DNA of 15,537 nucleotides, from positions 1-15,537 of the forward strand of contig JAGRHW010000036.1 of assembly GCA_020444765.1 (NCBI GenBank). The letters run 5' to 3'. The stretch comes from Gammaproteobacteria bacterium. GTDB lineage: Bacteria > Pseudomonadota > Gammaproteobacteria > Granulosicoccales > Granulosicoccaceae. The notes beneath the pieces are model-generated. The model was not told the DNA's origin and did no database searches. It saw only the letters and a program-made list of their open reading frames with translations. Made by a program: the position numbers and the translations under genes. Positions 1-8,230 of the stretch are shown here, in pieces (positions within the stretch are counted from its first letter, which is position 1; the number at the start of each line of letters is the position of its first letter).

Positions 1-545
1 TCCAGAACGATAGCCAGGGATTGTTGCAACCCGTCACCGTCGTCGGCCGACAGTAAATCCTGCAACATCTCGTCGACGGCCTGTCGGTAAAGTGCATCGG
101 AGTTGTCATCGACCTGCGGCATGGCACCGAATTTCGACAACACCGGCATTTGCCGGACCAGTCCGGCACAGAAGGCGTCGATTGTCTGAACCCGCAGGCG
201 TGCCGGATTTTCCAGCAGATTCCAGCCGCACTCCCTGTCGCGACGGTTGGCCGCACTTGATAACTCATAGCCTTCTTTTTCAAAGGCATCCTGCGGCTCG
301 TCCATCACCGACGAGGACTCCAGCGCCTCAAGAATCCGCAGGCGCATCTCGGCCGCAGCTTTTTTGGTAAAAGTGATGGCAAGAATTTCTTCAGGGTTGT
401 CGACGCCCGCCAACAAGGCAAGATAGCGCCGCGTCAGCAACTCGGTCTTACCGGCGCCGGCGGGCGCCTGCACGATAAACGACTGTCGCGTATCCAGCGC
501 TCTGCGTCTTTGCGGCAGATCCGCCGGCGGCTGTTTGTCACTCAT
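1..545 (-). CDS. UvrD/AddA-like helicase (N-terminal part, runs off window)
   Basis: N-terminal 181 residues of a superfamily 1 DNA helicase; the rest lies beyond the left edge. I translated it directly from the minus strand. Visible motifs are a Walker A loop APAGAGKT (residues 27-34), helicase motif Ia ITFTKKAAAEM (57-67) and QTIDAFC (120-126), all typical of the UvrD/RecB/AddA group. The ATG at 543-545 overlaps the TGA of the upstream nuclease gene as ATGA, and a GGGAGAG ribosome site lies just before it, so translation is probably coupled. In AddAB-type enzymes this subunit unwinds double-strand breaks and usually ends in its own nuclease domain, which cannot be seen here. Its partner being an AddB-like protein makes an AddA-like role in recombinational repair the best inference. 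It might be annotated as exodeoxyribonuclease V beta in some genomes. Confidence 0.9.
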   Translation of the reverse strand, partial: MSDKQPPADLPQRRRALDTRQSFIVQAPAGAGKTELLTRRYLALLAGVDNPEEILAITFTKKAAAEMRLRILEALESSSVMDEPQDAFEKEGYELSSAANRRDRECGWNLLENPARLRVQTIDAFCAGLVRQMPVLSKFGAMPQVDDNSDALYRQAVDEMLQDLLSADDGDGLQQSLAIVL

Positions 546-3205
546 GGCTGCTCTCCCGGCGACTTCTTGTCATCCTCGTCAACGGCCACATCGGCGATGC
601 GGCAAACCGGCGTCAGCGCGCACCACTGACAAGCGCCTTTTTTCGGTGTGACTGACGCCAGCCCCTGGCGGATCTCGCCGGCCAGCGCGGCGATATGGGT
701 GCGCCACTGTTCCAGCGCCTCGTCCCAGTCGACGTTTTCCCTGCCACGGCCGCCTGGCGTTTTCGGTCTTTGCGGCAAACCGACACCCGGCAGCAAATCC
801 TCTCTGTCGGCAAAACCCCGGAAGCACAGCTCGCGTTTTGTCAGCACCGCATAGGAAATCGCCGCCACGGGCCGTTCGTCGCTGAGGGCATAAATCGGCA
901 GTTGCGGTTCGTCGGGTCGCTCTTCCATCCAGCTCGCGGGTTTTTGTCTGGAGCCACTCTTGTAATCGATGATAACCCGCCGCTGACTGCCGTCGTCAGC
1001 GCTGACCGTGTCGATACGATCGATTATCATATTGATCTTCAGGCCTTCGAAGAGCAGCTCGCGGACCTCTTCGGTCGACTCGTTGACGAATGGCTGACGG
1101 CTTTTTTCAAAATCAAGCCATTCACGGACGATTGCCAGCAAGCGGTTTTTTTCGAAATAGCCGAGCCCCGGCAGGCTGCTGAAACCCTGCATGACCTGCT
1201 CGACGGTTTCTTCAATTCGCTGCTCAAGCGCCTCGTCGCTCATGCCCAGCAAGGTTTGCTGATCGCGTGTCAGCTTCCAGAATGCTTCCAGCACGCCGTG
1301 AATCAGATTACCCCGATCGCGGGGATCAACTTGCATTTCAGCCAGTTCAAGCCCATCCGTCAGCAGCCGGTAGCGGACAAAGGCGCGAAACGGGCAGGCC
1401 GCTTGTGCAGCCAGCAGGCCGCTGCCGCCATGCACATGCTCGCCGTCGGCAACCGGCGGCCCGAAATCATCCTGCAGGGTCTCAAGCCCCGCCGTATCCA
1501 CCGACGGTTTTTTCCACAACCAGGGCTGAACATCCAGTTCAGGCAGATCCGCCAGGGCGTGAGCCGGACGCAGGGTATTTTCATCGCGCATCGCCACGTG
1601 GCTGAAAATCACACGCCCGGCGATGCTTTTTAACTGCGTCATCGTGTACTGCGCGAATTCCAGCTCCCGGGCCGGCGACGCATGCGGTGCGCCGACATCG
1701 CGTTGCCAGGCCAGCGGCAGGTAGGGATTCGGCGTCCCCGCAACAGGCCACTTCTGGTTATCCATCGAGCAGATCAAGGCAGCATCGAACGACAAGCCTG
1801 TCACCTCCATCAATCCCAGAACCTGTACCGGTGTGTCGGCACCTTGCGCCTGAAATGTCGTTTGAGTCATGATTTGCCGCAACATGGCCAGCGCCTGTCC
1901 GGCGGTCGAGGCATCAGTAAAAGCATCGAGCGCCGCAATGCCACCAAGCACACTTCTGACCGCCTCGGCCTGTTGATACTCCTCACTGTCCAGGCTGCGT
2001 TCGCCGGGCCAGCCGGCGCTGTCGAGAACTTTGCCAAAGCGCTGCGACCAGACTGACATCGGCTGTTTACCGCTCAGATCCACACCGGCTATTTTGCCAA
2101 GCGCCCTGGATAAACCCGGCAGGGATTTGCGGGCCTCACTGCGCAAAACCGCAAGCCCGGTGCTGAGCCGCTGACGGGTCGAGGCCGCGGCGTCATATTC
2201 GGCTCGCCGGTCCTTCTCCTGCTCGCCAGACGCCAGATAGGTGGATAGCAGAAGACGGGTCAACTCGTTGGTCGATAAAGGCCGGAGCGCCAGCTCAAGC
2301 AACAGCAGCGCGGTTTCGGCCAGCGGCGTCAAGGCCAGCGGCATTCCCAGACTGGTATTCCATGGCCGGACCGCTTGTTCGACCTGATCCGGCCGGTAGC
2401 CCGGATAAAAACTGCGTGAAAAGCAGTACTCCAAAGCGGTTTTTCGTTCCTGCAAGTCCGGCACAATCACCGCCAGTCGCCAGTCGGGGTGTTGCTCCAG
2501 CGTCAGGCGCGCCCAGCGCGCAGCCATCTGCAACTCGGATTTGTCATCCGGCGGCGATACGCGAGACAACGTGGAACCGGTCTGAACTTCGCCAGTAAAA
2601 CGGTCAATCCTTATACCGCTTTCACGCAAACCGTCGAGAAACACCTGTTGCTGCGGCGTCAGTTCATAAAATCCGGTGAGAATAATATGCTGTGGCCAGA
2701 CGACTGCCGCTCTTGTTTGCGGATCGCCAAGATAATCGGCCAGCATGGTCTGGTCGATCAGACCGCGTGAGGAGCAGTGTTTACGGTAACCCTCCGCCCA
2801 GGCGATAAACTGGCGCTGGTCGAGCGACATGGGCGCGCGCCAGTGGTCGAAACCGAAACGCCAGGCGCAGGCAATCGCCCAGGCTTTTTGCACCGAGCGG
2901 GCGGTCGCAGGCAGGTTGAGTGTCGGATAATTGTCCCCGGTTTCGCCAAGAATCTGCTGCCAGATCATGAGTTGCTGGGAATCGTTGAGTAAGCTCAGAG
3001 GCGAGTCCTGCCTGGCCTGAAGTTCACGAAACACGCCTTGCAGCCAGGCTTCGAACGGCAGGATACCGGCACTTGGCCAGACCTTGTCGCCCCTCGCCTG
3101 GCGCTCATGGTCATAGGCTTTTTTATAATGCCGGGCCAGGCGGTTATTGGCTGTCAGCAGCACTGCGCCCTGATCCAGTGCGCGATAAAGATCGTTTACT
3201 TGCAA
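542..3205 (-). CDS. AddB-like PD-(D/E)XK nuclease, probable DNA repair protein
   Basis: An 887-residue protein matching the length and layout of the 'probable DNA repair protein' family (TIGR03623), a relative of AddB. The N-terminal two thirds resemble a helicase fold but show no Walker A loop, as in AddB, where that domain is catalytically inactive. The C-terminal nuclease is clear: Cys604 in AACPFRAF, His636 in GNLIHG, Asp729 in IIDRID, Asp747 and Lys749 in IIDYKSG, then Cys859, Cys862 and Cys868 in CQWCALTPVC. The four cysteines are placed to hold an AddB-type 4Fe-4S cluster that staples the nuclease domain. The start is TTG at 3203-3205, with AGAGGGG five bases upstream; an in-frame stop lies shortly before it, so no longer start is likely. 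It is first in a pair with the overlapping helicase gene. Inferred role: end processing of double-strand breaks together with that helicase. Confidence 0.88.
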   Translation of the reverse strand: MQVNDLYRALDQGAVLLTANNRLARHYKKAYDHERQARGDKVWPSAGILPFEAWLQGVFRELQARQDSPLSLLNDSQQLMIWQQILGETGDNYPTLNLPATARSVQKAWAIACAWRFGFDHWRAPMSLDQRQFIAWAEGYRKHCSSRGLIDQTMLADYLGDPQTRAAVVWPQHIILTGFYELTPQQQVFLDGLRESGIRIDRFTGEVQTGSTLSRVSPPDDKSELQMAARWARLTLEQHPDWRLAVIVPDLQERKTALEYCFSRSFYPGYRPDQVEQAVRPWNTSLGMPLALTPLAETALLLLELALRPLSTNELTRLLLSTYLASGEQEKDRRAEYDAAASTRQRLSTGLAVLRSEARKSLPGLSRALGKIAGVDLSGKQPMSVWSQRFGKVLDSAGWPGERSLDSEEYQQAEAVRSVLGGIAALDAFTDASTAGQALAMLRQIMTQTTFQAQGADTPVQVLGLMEVTGLSFDAALICSMDNQKWPVAGTPNPYLPLAWQRDVGAPHASPARELEFAQYTMTQLKSIAGRVIFSHVAMRDENTLRPAHALADLPELDVQPWLWKKPSVDTAGLETLQDDFGPPVADGEHVHGGSGLLAAQAACPFRAFVRYRLLTDGLELAEMQVDPRDRGNLIHGVLEAFWKLTRDQQTLLGMSDEALEQRIEETVEQVMQGFSSLPGLGYFEKNRLLAIVREWLDFEKSRQPFVNESTEEVRELLFEGLKINMIIDRIDTVSADDGSQRRVIIDYKSGSRQKPASWMEERPDEPQLPIYALSDERPVAAISYAVLTKRELCFRGFADREDLLPGVGLPQRPKTPGGRGRENVDWDEALEQWRTHIAALAGEIRQGLASVTPKKGACQWCALTPVCRIADVAVDEDDKKSPGEQP

Positions 3206-3277
3206 ACCGGCCCCTCTTCGATTGATCCGCCTTTCGGCTTACTGACATCGAATGATAACAAAGCGTACCAGCCGGCG

Positions 3278-3288
3278 TGCTATATACT
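3278..3288 (+). promoter_or_regulatory. candidate extended -10 promoter for galE
   Basis: TGCTATATA followed by an overlapping TATACT fits an extended -10 element about 80 bases before the galE start, in the 159-bp space between divergent galE and the repair operon. No good -35 hexamer sits at the usual distance, which extended -10 promoters tolerate. This is read by eye only. Confidence 0.3.
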
Positions 3289-3364
3289 TAACAGGCAAGT
3301 CTCTGATCGGCATGAAAATTTCATAGCCGTCACTGTAAAACAGGACTGATCATAGAGGACAACA

Positions 3365-4357
3365 ATGGCAAACAAGGCAATCCTGGTCACTGGCGGTGCC
3401 GGTTATATCGGCAGTCATGTGGTCAAGCAGCTCGGTGAACGTGGCGAGAAAATAGTCGTACTGGACGACCTCTCGACGGGTTTCGAGGAATCGGTGCTTT
3501 ACGGCGAACTGGTGGTCGGCAAAACCAGCGACCAGGAGCTGGTGGCGAACATCATCGATGAACACAACGTCGATACGGTGATGCACTTTGCGGCGCACAC
3601 AATCGTGCCGGAGTCGGTAGAAAATCCGCTGAAATATTACGGTAACAATACCTGCAGCACCCGCTCCCTGCTGGAAGTCTGCCAGAATAAGGGTGTTGCG
3701 CATTTTATTTTTTCATCGACGGCAGCGACCTACGGCGAACCGCAAAGCGGCGTTTGCGGGGAGGATTCCCCGGTTGCGCCGATCAACGCCTACGGCATGT
3801 CCAAGCTGATGTCGGAATACATGTTGCGCGATCTCAGCAAGGCCAGTGATCTGCGTCATGTGGTCCTGCGCTACTTCAACGTCGCCGGCAGCGATCCCGA
3901 CGGCAAGATCGGCCAGTCAACCAAAAACGCCACGCTGCTGATCAAGGTCGCCGCCGAATGCGCGGTCGGCAAGCGGGACCAGGTTTATGTCTTCGGCACC
4001 GATTACCCGACTAACGACGGCACCGGCGAACGCGATTTTATCCACGTCAGCGATCTCGCCTCGGCGCACATCGAGGCGCTGGAATACCTGCGCAAGGGCG
4101 GAGAATCGACCCTGCTCAACTGCGGTTACGGCCACGCCTACAGCGTGCGGCAGGTGCTCAACGCCGTCGAGCGCGTCAACGGGGAAAAACTCACCATCAT
4201 CGAAAAGCCGCGCCGGGCGGGCGATCCGCCGTCGCTGATCGCGCGGGTCGACAAGATTCACGCGACGCTGGACTGGACGCCGAAGTACGACGACCTGGAC
4301 ACTATCGTGCGTACCTCGCTGGCCTGGGAGCGGACCCTGCTGGAACGCGGCCGCTGA
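3365..4357 (+). CDS. galE: UDP-glucose 4-epimerase GalE
   Basis: A 330-residue short-chain dehydrogenase/reductase that interconverts UDP-glucose and UDP-galactose with bound NAD, supplying galactose units for lipopolysaccharide or exopolysaccharide in the cytosol. The N-terminus has the NAD-binding glycine loop TGGAGYIGSH (residues 9-18). Ser117-Ser118-Thr119 in FSSTAATYGEP and Tyr143/Lys147 in AYGMSK form the catalytic triad. A later stretch, GTGERDFIHVSDLASAH, is a GalE hallmark. Length is normal for GalE. The ATG is preceded by GAGGA five bases upstream. It appears to be transcribed alone: the gene to its left is divergent, the gene to its right is convergent, and a strong hairpin lies after its stop. 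Related epimerases acting on N-acetyl sugars share these motifs, so exact substrate preference is not proven. Confidence 0.94.
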   Translation: MANKAILVTGGAGYIGSHVVKQLGERGEKIVVLDDLSTGFEESVLYGELVVGKTSDQELVANIIDEHNVDTVMHFAAHTIVPESVENPLKYYGNNTCSTRSLLEVCQNKGVAHFIFSSTAATYGEPQSGVCGEDSPVAPINAYGMSKLMSEYMLRDLSKASDLRHVVLRYFNVAGSDPDGKIGQSTKNATLLIKVAAECAVGKRDQVYVFGTDYPTNDGTGERDFIHVSDLASAHIEALEYLRKGGESTLLNCGYGHAYSVRQVLNAVERVNGEKLTIIEKPRRAGDPPSLIARVDKIHATLDWTPKYDDLDTIVRTSLAWERTLLERGR

Positions 4358-4376
4358 GACAGCGCTGCATGCAAAC

Positions 4377-4408
4377 GGCCTGACGCACCGCGTCTGGTGC
4401 GTCAGGCC
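4377..4408. terminator. bidirectional hairpin terminator between galE and the aminotransferase
   Basis: A perfect 13-bp stem, GGCCTGACGCACC, pairs with its complement around a 6-base loop. The hairpin lies between two convergent genes. The stop codon of the minus-strand aminotransferase (4402-4404) is inside the right arm. T-runs after the stem are short on both strands, so termination strength is uncertain, although the stem itself is unambiguous. Confidence 0.7.
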
Positions 4409-5727
4409 TGTAGTACTTTGCCGATCGAGCGGGCCAGTTTGTCGACCAGCTCGTCGATCTGCGCTTCGGCAATGATAAAGGGCGGCGCCAGCAGAATGTG
4501 GTCGCCTTGACGGCCGTCGATGGTGCCGCCCATCGGGTAGCACATAAGCCCGTTTTGCATCGCCGCGGCCTTGATCTTTTTGTGAATCTTCAGTCCGGGA
4601 TCGAACGGCGTCTTGCTGTCTTTATCCTCGACCAGCTCCAGGCCGCGGAACAGTCCGCGACCACGGATATCACCGATATTCGGATGCTGATTCAGCGCTT
4701 CTTCAAGCCTGGCTTGTAATATATCACCGGCCTCGACCACCCGCTCCAGCATGCCTTTACCAGTCAACTGCTGCAGCACCGCCAGTGCCGCCGACGCGGC
4801 CATCGCATGGCCCATGTAAGTATGACCGTGCTGGAAAAATCCCGAACCGTCAGCAATCGCGTCATAGACCCTGCCTGAGCAGAGCATCGCGCCGACCGGC
4901 TGATAACCGGCACCAAGCCCCTTGGCAATCGTGACGATATCGGGCTGTATGCCATCCTGCTCGCAGGCGAACAAGGTACCGGTCCGGCCCATGCCGCACA
5001 TGACTTCATCGAGTATCAGCAGGATCCCGTACTGATCGCAGATCTCCCGGATACGCCGGAAATAACCCTCTACCGGCGGCACCGCGCCAAGCGTCGCGCC
5101 GACCACCGGCTCCGCGATAAAAGCCATAATGGAATCCGGGCCGAGACGCTTGATTTCGGCTTCCAGCTCGTTTGCCACCCGCTGTCCGTAGCTGTACGGG
5201 TCTTCGCCTTGCTCGCGACCGCGATATTCGTAGCAGGGCGCGATATGACTGGTTTCGACCATCAGCGGCGCGAACTGCGCCCGCCGCCACTCATTGCCGC
5301 CGGCCGCCAGCGCACCCAGGGTATTGCCGTGATAGCTTTGCCGGCGGGCGATAACGCGATGTCGCTGGCTTTCGCCTTTTTCCAGAAAATACTGCCGGGC
5401 CAGCTTGATCGATGCTTCCACCGCCTCGGAGCCGCCGGAGACCAGGTAAACGCGCGTCAGACCCGCCGGGGCGTGTTTGATCAACATATCGGCCAGCGAT
5501 TCGACCGGTTCCGTGGTAAAGAAACCGGTATGGGCGAAGGCCAGCCGGTCAAGCTGGGCGTGCAAGGCCTGCTTGACCGCGATATTGGAATGCCCGAGGC
5601 AGGAAACGGCCGCGCCGCCGGATGCATCAAGGTAGCGTTTGCCGGTGCTGTCGATCAGATAACAGCCTTCGCCGGCAACCGCGGTTGGCAAACTGTCGTG
5701 ACAATGTCGGTAAAAGACGGATGGCAT
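4402..5727 (-). CDS. class III PLP-dependent aminotransferase
   Basis: A 441-residue fold-type I aminotransferase of class III (the ornithine/4-aminobutyrate/omega-amino acid group). Asp240 in ILDEVMCGMGRTG should hold the pyridine nitrogen of PLP, and Lys269 in TIAKGLGAGYQP is the Schiff-base lysine. SGGSEAVEAS near residue 100 is the phosphate-binding region, and HGHTYMGHAMAA follows the lysine. The frame is open upstream to a TTG at 5740-5742, but ATG 5725-5727 is preferred: AGAGGA lies six bases before it, and the five extra codons are that ribosome site itself. The gene diverges from glnHPQ across a space with two palindromes, suggesting joint control. Class III enzymes vary widely in amino donor, so the substrate cannot be named from sequence. 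Context suggests deamination of an imported or released amino acid. Confidence 0.9.
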   Translation of the reverse strand: MPSVFYRHCHDSLPTAVAGEGCYLIDSTGKRYLDASGGAAVSCLGHSNIAVKQALHAQLDRLAFAHTGFFTTEPVESLADMLIKHAPAGLTRVYLVSGGSEAVEASIKLARQYFLEKGESQRHRVIARRQSYHGNTLGALAAGGNEWRRAQFAPLMVETSHIAPCYEYRGREQGEDPYSYGQRVANELEAEIKRLGPDSIMAFIAEPVVGATLGAVPPVEGYFRRIREICDQYGILLILDEVMCGMGRTGTLFACEQDGIQPDIVTIAKGLGAGYQPVGAMLCSGRVYDAIADGSGFFQHGHTYMGHAMAASAALAVLQQLTGKGMLERVVEAGDILQARLEEALNQHPNIGDIRGRGLFRGLELVEDKDSKTPFDPGLKIHKKIKAAAMQNGLMCYPMGGTIDGRQGDHILLAPPFIIAEAQIDELVDKLARSIGKVLQA

Positions 5728-5765
5728 GGGTAGTCCTCTCAACGGGGTCCGATAAATTCCAGCAT

Positions 5766-5782
5766 ATGCAAAATATTTGCAT
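5766..5782. promoter_or_regulatory. palindromic operator candidate, site 1
   Basis: Arms ATGCAAA and TTTGCAT are perfectly complementary around a 3-base centre (ATA). The site lies in a sharply AT-rich island between the divergent aminotransferase and glnH genes. Its shape fits a dimeric regulator; the RpiR-family protein encoded at the end of the gln operon is the obvious candidate. The right arm also contains TTGCAT, which could serve as a weak -35 for rightward transcription. Confidence 0.55.
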
Positions 5783-5795
5783 TTATATTTTTAAT

Positions 5796-5813
5796 ATGCA
5801 AATATTTTTGCGT
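5796..5813. promoter_or_regulatory. palindromic operator candidate, site 2
   Basis: Arms ATGCAAA and TTTGCGT differ from perfect complementarity at one base and are separated by 4 bases. The centre is about 30-31 bp, or three helical turns, from that of site 1, placing both on the same DNA face. Read on the minus strand, the left arm gives TTGCAT, with AAATAT 17 bp further inside site 1. A leftward promoter for the aminotransferase could therefore overlap both sites. This promoter reading is speculative. Confidence 0.5.
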
Positions 5814-5819
5814 ACGCAT

Positions 5820-5986
5820 TAAGAGCCTGTCTGGAATCTCTGTGTCGAAGCGAAATCGGGCTGATTTGCGCCAGATTGGGTTCTGGTTTGAGGCGCATAG
5901 TCACTCTACGCAACGAAAACCAGGGCACAAGCTGGCCAAACTCAGCACGATTGCAGCCGACAGCAGAGATTCCAGACAGGCTCTAA
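5820..5986. mobile_element. 161-bp foldback MITE with TAA target duplication
   Basis: Terminal inverted repeats of 20 bp are perfect: GAGCCTGTCTGGAATCTCTG begins at 5823 and its complement ends at 5983. TAA flanks both sides (5820-5822 and 5984-5986), as expected for a 3-bp TNA duplication. The interior is also palindromic in register about position 5903: GCTGA/TCAGC (5860, 5942), GCCAG/CTGGC (5870, 5932) and CTGGTTT/AAACCAG (5883, 5917). It has no transposase gene, so it would be a non-autonomous miniature element. TNA duplications are known for some IS5-family groups, which would be candidate helpers; the family assignment is inference. The element separates the twin operators from glnH. 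Confidence 0.8.
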
Positions 5987-6034
5987 ACAATCTCTTCGCT
6001 TCGTTTCCGATACGTCCAATCACGGGAGTTGCTC

Positions 6035-6772
6035 ATGAAAAAATTCTTCAAGCTGGCCGCCGCCACCGTTCTGGCCTCCGCCTCAATCAACGCATCAGCC
6101 GCTGAACTCGTTGTCGCCACCGATACCGCATTCGTTCCCTTCGAGTTCAAGGAAGGCGACGCTTATGTGGGCTTCGATATCGATATGTGGGATGCCATTG
6201 CCACCGAACTGAAGCTCGACTACGAACTGCGGCCGATGGATTTCGCCGGCATCATTCCGGCCCTGCAAACCGGGCAGGTCGATGTCGCGCTGGCCGGTAT
6301 CACCATCAAACCCGAACGTCAGGAAGTCATCGACTTCTCGGACGGTTATTACGACAGCGGTTTTCTGCTGATGGTGCCGACCGACAGCAGTATCGAAACG
6401 TCGGCTGATCTCGACGGGAAAACGCTCGCCGTCAAGACCGGCACCTCCGCCTCGGATTATGCCGAAGCCAATTTCAAAGGCACCGAGCTTCGCAAATTTC
6501 CCAATATCGACAACGCCTACCTGGAGCTCAGAACCGGACGTGTCGACGCAGCCATGCATGATACGCCGAATGTACTTTATTACATAGCCCAGGCCGGCAA
6601 TGGCGAAGTCAAGGCGGTCGGCGAGCAAATGATGGCCCACCAGTACGGCATAGGTTTTCCGAAAGGCAGCGAGCTGGTCGCTGACGTCAACAAAGCGCTG
6701 GCCAAACTGCGGGCCGACGGTCGTTACGACGCCATCTACAAAAAGTGGTTCGGCAGCGCCCCCAAGAAATAA
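6035..6772 (+). CDS. glnH: glutamine ABC transporter periplasmic binding protein GlnH
   Basis: A 245-residue family 3 solute-binding protein that captures glutamine in the periplasm and delivers it to GlnP. A signal peptide (Lys-Lys, hydrophobic core, Ala-rich end) should be cut near residue 22 before [11 protein letters not shown]. As I recall E. coli GlnH, its ligand contacts correspond here to Asp30, Gly88, Thr90, Arg95, Lys134, His175 and Asp176; all are kept, while one glycine contact is Ser138 here. The phrases [13 protein letters not shown] and [11 protein letters not shown] are almost those of E. coli GlnH. ATG 6035 is chosen over the TTG at 6029 because GGGAG ends six bases before the ATG. 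It is first in the operon. A 161-bp MITE and twin operators lie upstream, and a stem-loop with a T-run follows, as expected for a binding protein made in excess. Confidence 0.93.
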   Translation: MKKFFKLAAATVLASASINASAAELVVATDTAFVPFEFKEGDAYVGFDIDMWDAIATELKLDYELRPMDFAGIIPALQTGQVDVALAGITIKPERQEVIDFSDGYYDSGFLLMVPTDSSIETSADLDGKTLAVKTGTSASDYAEANFKGTELRKFPNIDNAYLELRTGRVDAAMHDTPNVLYYIAQAGNGEVKAVGEQMMAHQYGIGFPKGSELVADVNKALAKLRADGRYDAIYKKWFGSAPKK

Positions 6773-6791
6773 ACCGGGCTTGTAAAAAGCA

Positions 6792-6819
6792 GGTGGCGGC
6801 GCACCGGCCGCCGCCTTTT
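6792..6819 (+). terminator. stem-loop with T-run between glnH and glnP (partial terminator)
   Basis: GGTGGCGGC pairs with GCCGCCGCC (nine pairs, one G-U) around a 6-base loop and is followed by TTTT. The hairpin is inside the operon, after the binding-protein gene. It may end most transcripts there or protect the glnH message from 3' decay, giving more GlnH than membrane components. Confidence 0.65.
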
Positions 6820-6848
6820 CCCTGGGCTTTATTCTGGAGTGATATCGC

Positions 6849-7505
6849 GTGACGACGGACTGGTCAATAATCCTTAATTTTCTGCCCCAGCTCCTGACCG
6901 GGGCGAAAACAACTCTCTATATCACGGTCCTCGGCCTGCTGGGCGGTGTCATACTTGGCACACTGGCCGGTTTGATGAGGGCTTATGGCGGCCGCTTCCT
7001 CAACCCGATCGCCTTTATTTACATCGAACTGATTCGCGGCACACCGATCGTCGTGCAGGTGATGTTTTTGTATTTTGCCCTGCCGGTACTGGCCGATTTG
7101 CGGATCGACCCGATGACGGCGGCGATTCTGGCGATCGTCGTCAATGCCGGGGCCTATATTGCAGAAATCGTCCGGGGTGCGTTCCTGTCGATTTCCAAAG
7201 GACTGACCGAAGCCGGCCTGGCGATTGGCCTGCCACAGTGGAAAGTGCTGCTTTACATTATCGGCCCCCTGGCTTTCCGACGCCTTATTCCACCGCTGGG
7301 CAACCAGTTTATCGTCAGCCTCAAGGACACTTCGCTGTTCATCGTGATCGGTGTCGGTGAACTGACCCGCACCGGCCAGGAAATCATGGCCTCGAACTTC
7401 CGGGCTGTCGAAATCTGGACCGCGGTGGCGATTATCTATCTTCTGATGACGGGCACCTTGTCGCTGGTTCTGCGCGCCATCGAAAAACGCATGAGTATCC
7501 TGTGA
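6849..7505 (+). CDS. glnP: glutamine ABC transporter permease GlnP
   Basis: A 218-residue inner-membrane permease of the His/Glu/Gln/opine ABC family. Hydrophobic spans occur around residues 22-42, 55-80, 88-107 and near the C-terminus. [15 protein letters not shown] (59-73) is a family signature. The EAA loop that contacts the ATPase begins at residue 121 (EAGLAIGL). [16 protein letters not shown] near residue 160 closely matches E. coli GlnP. The start is GTG at 6849-6851 with TGGAG about nine bases before it. Length equals that of E. coli GlnP. Its stop overlaps the start of glnQ by four bases, so the permease and ATPase are translationally coupled. A single permease protein implies a homodimer in the membrane. 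Confidence 0.94.
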   Translation: MTTDWSIILNFLPQLLTGAKTTLYITVLGLLGGVILGTLAGLMRAYGGRFLNPIAFIYIELIRGTPIVVQVMFLYFALPVLADLRIDPMTAAILAIVVNAGAYIAEIVRGAFLSISKGLTEAGLAIGLPQWKVLLYIIGPLAFRRLIPPLGNQFIVSLKDTSLFIVIGVGELTRTGQEIMASNFRAVEIWTAVAIIYLLMTGTLSLVLRAIEKRMSIL

Positions 7506-8230
7506 GCATTATTCAATTCCGTAAAACGTCCAAGCACTTCGGTGAGCTGAAGGTTCTGGACAATGTCGATCTGGGCATAGATTCCGGTGAGGTCGTCGTG
7601 CTGATCGGCCCGTCGGGGTCGGGAAAATCAACCCTGTTGCGTTGTATCAACGGCCTGGAAACCATCACCGGCGGTGACCTGATCGTCGACGGCATCAGCG
7701 TCAAGGCCGGCGCCAAACAGCTCCGCACAATCCGCCAGGAAGCAGGCATGGTGTTTCAACAGTTCAATCTGTTTCCGCAGATGACCGCGCTGCAGAACGT
7801 TTCTTTCGGGCCGCAGCAGGTTCGCGGTCTGAGCAAGTCAGTTGCGCGCGAACAGGCGCAGGAACTACTGAACAAGGTCGGTCTGCAGGACAAGGCCAAC
7901 CACTATCCGTCGGAGCTTTCAGGCGGCCAGCAACAACGGGTTGCCATTGCCCGCGCGCTGGCGATCAAACCCAAGGTCATGCTGTTTGACGAACCGACTT
8001 CCGCACTCGACCCCGAGTTGAAACAGGAAGTACTGAATGTCATGCGTCAGCTGGCCGAGGAAGGCATGACCATGGTGGTGGTCACGCATGAAATGAGTTT
8101 TGCCAAGCAGGTGGGAACCCGGCTGATTTTTATGGAACACGGCCACATTACGGTCGACGGCAAGCCTCATGACGTAATCGATAATCCACCCAACGATCGA
8201 ATGAAAGACTTTTTACACCATGTCGAATAA
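7502..8230 (+). CDS. glnQ: glutamine ABC transporter ATP-binding protein GlnQ
   Basis: A 242-residue ABC ATPase that powers GlnHP import from the cytosolic face. All motifs are intact: Walker [10 protein letters not shown] (36-44), Q-loop Gln86 in [10 protein letters not shown], signature LSGGQQQR (139-146), Walker B VMLFDEP (159-165) and switch His196 in VVVTHE. Long stretches, such as [15 protein letters not shown] and [13 protein letters not shown], match the polar amino acid importer group, and residue-level likeness to E. coli GlnQ is high. The start is a GTG that shares GTGA with the glnP stop. The last 11 bases overlap the next gene, which encodes a C45 Ntn-hydrolase. That makes this operon longer than the classical glnHPQ. 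Confidence 0.94.
   Translation: MSIIQFRKTSKHFGELKVLDNVDLGIDSGEVVVLIGPSGSGKSTLLRCINGLETITGGDLIVDGISVKAGAKQLRTIRQEAGMVFQQFNLFPQMTALQNVSFGPQQVRGLSKSVAREQAQELLNKVGLQDKANHYPSELSGGQQQRVAIARALAIKPKVMLFDEPTSALDPELKQEVLNVMRQLAEEGMTMVVVTHEMSFAKQVGTRLIFMEHGHITVDGKPHDVIDNPPNDRMKDFLHHVE

Noticed and set aside
695..1633. 312-residue plus-strand open frame
   Set aside because: Lies antisense to the well-supported AddB-like nuclease gene, shows no family motif, and is explained by GC-rich codon bias.
3917..4543. 208-residue minus-strand open frame
   Set aside because: Antisense to galE and running into the aminotransferase end; low-complexity Arg/Pro/Val content with no recognisable domain.
5842..6105. 87-residue plus-strand open frame
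   Set aside because: Starts inside the MITE and ends out of frame within glnH; no ribosome site or motif.
6095..6640. 181-residue minus-strand open frame
   Set aside because: Antisense shadow of glnH, whose identity is secure.
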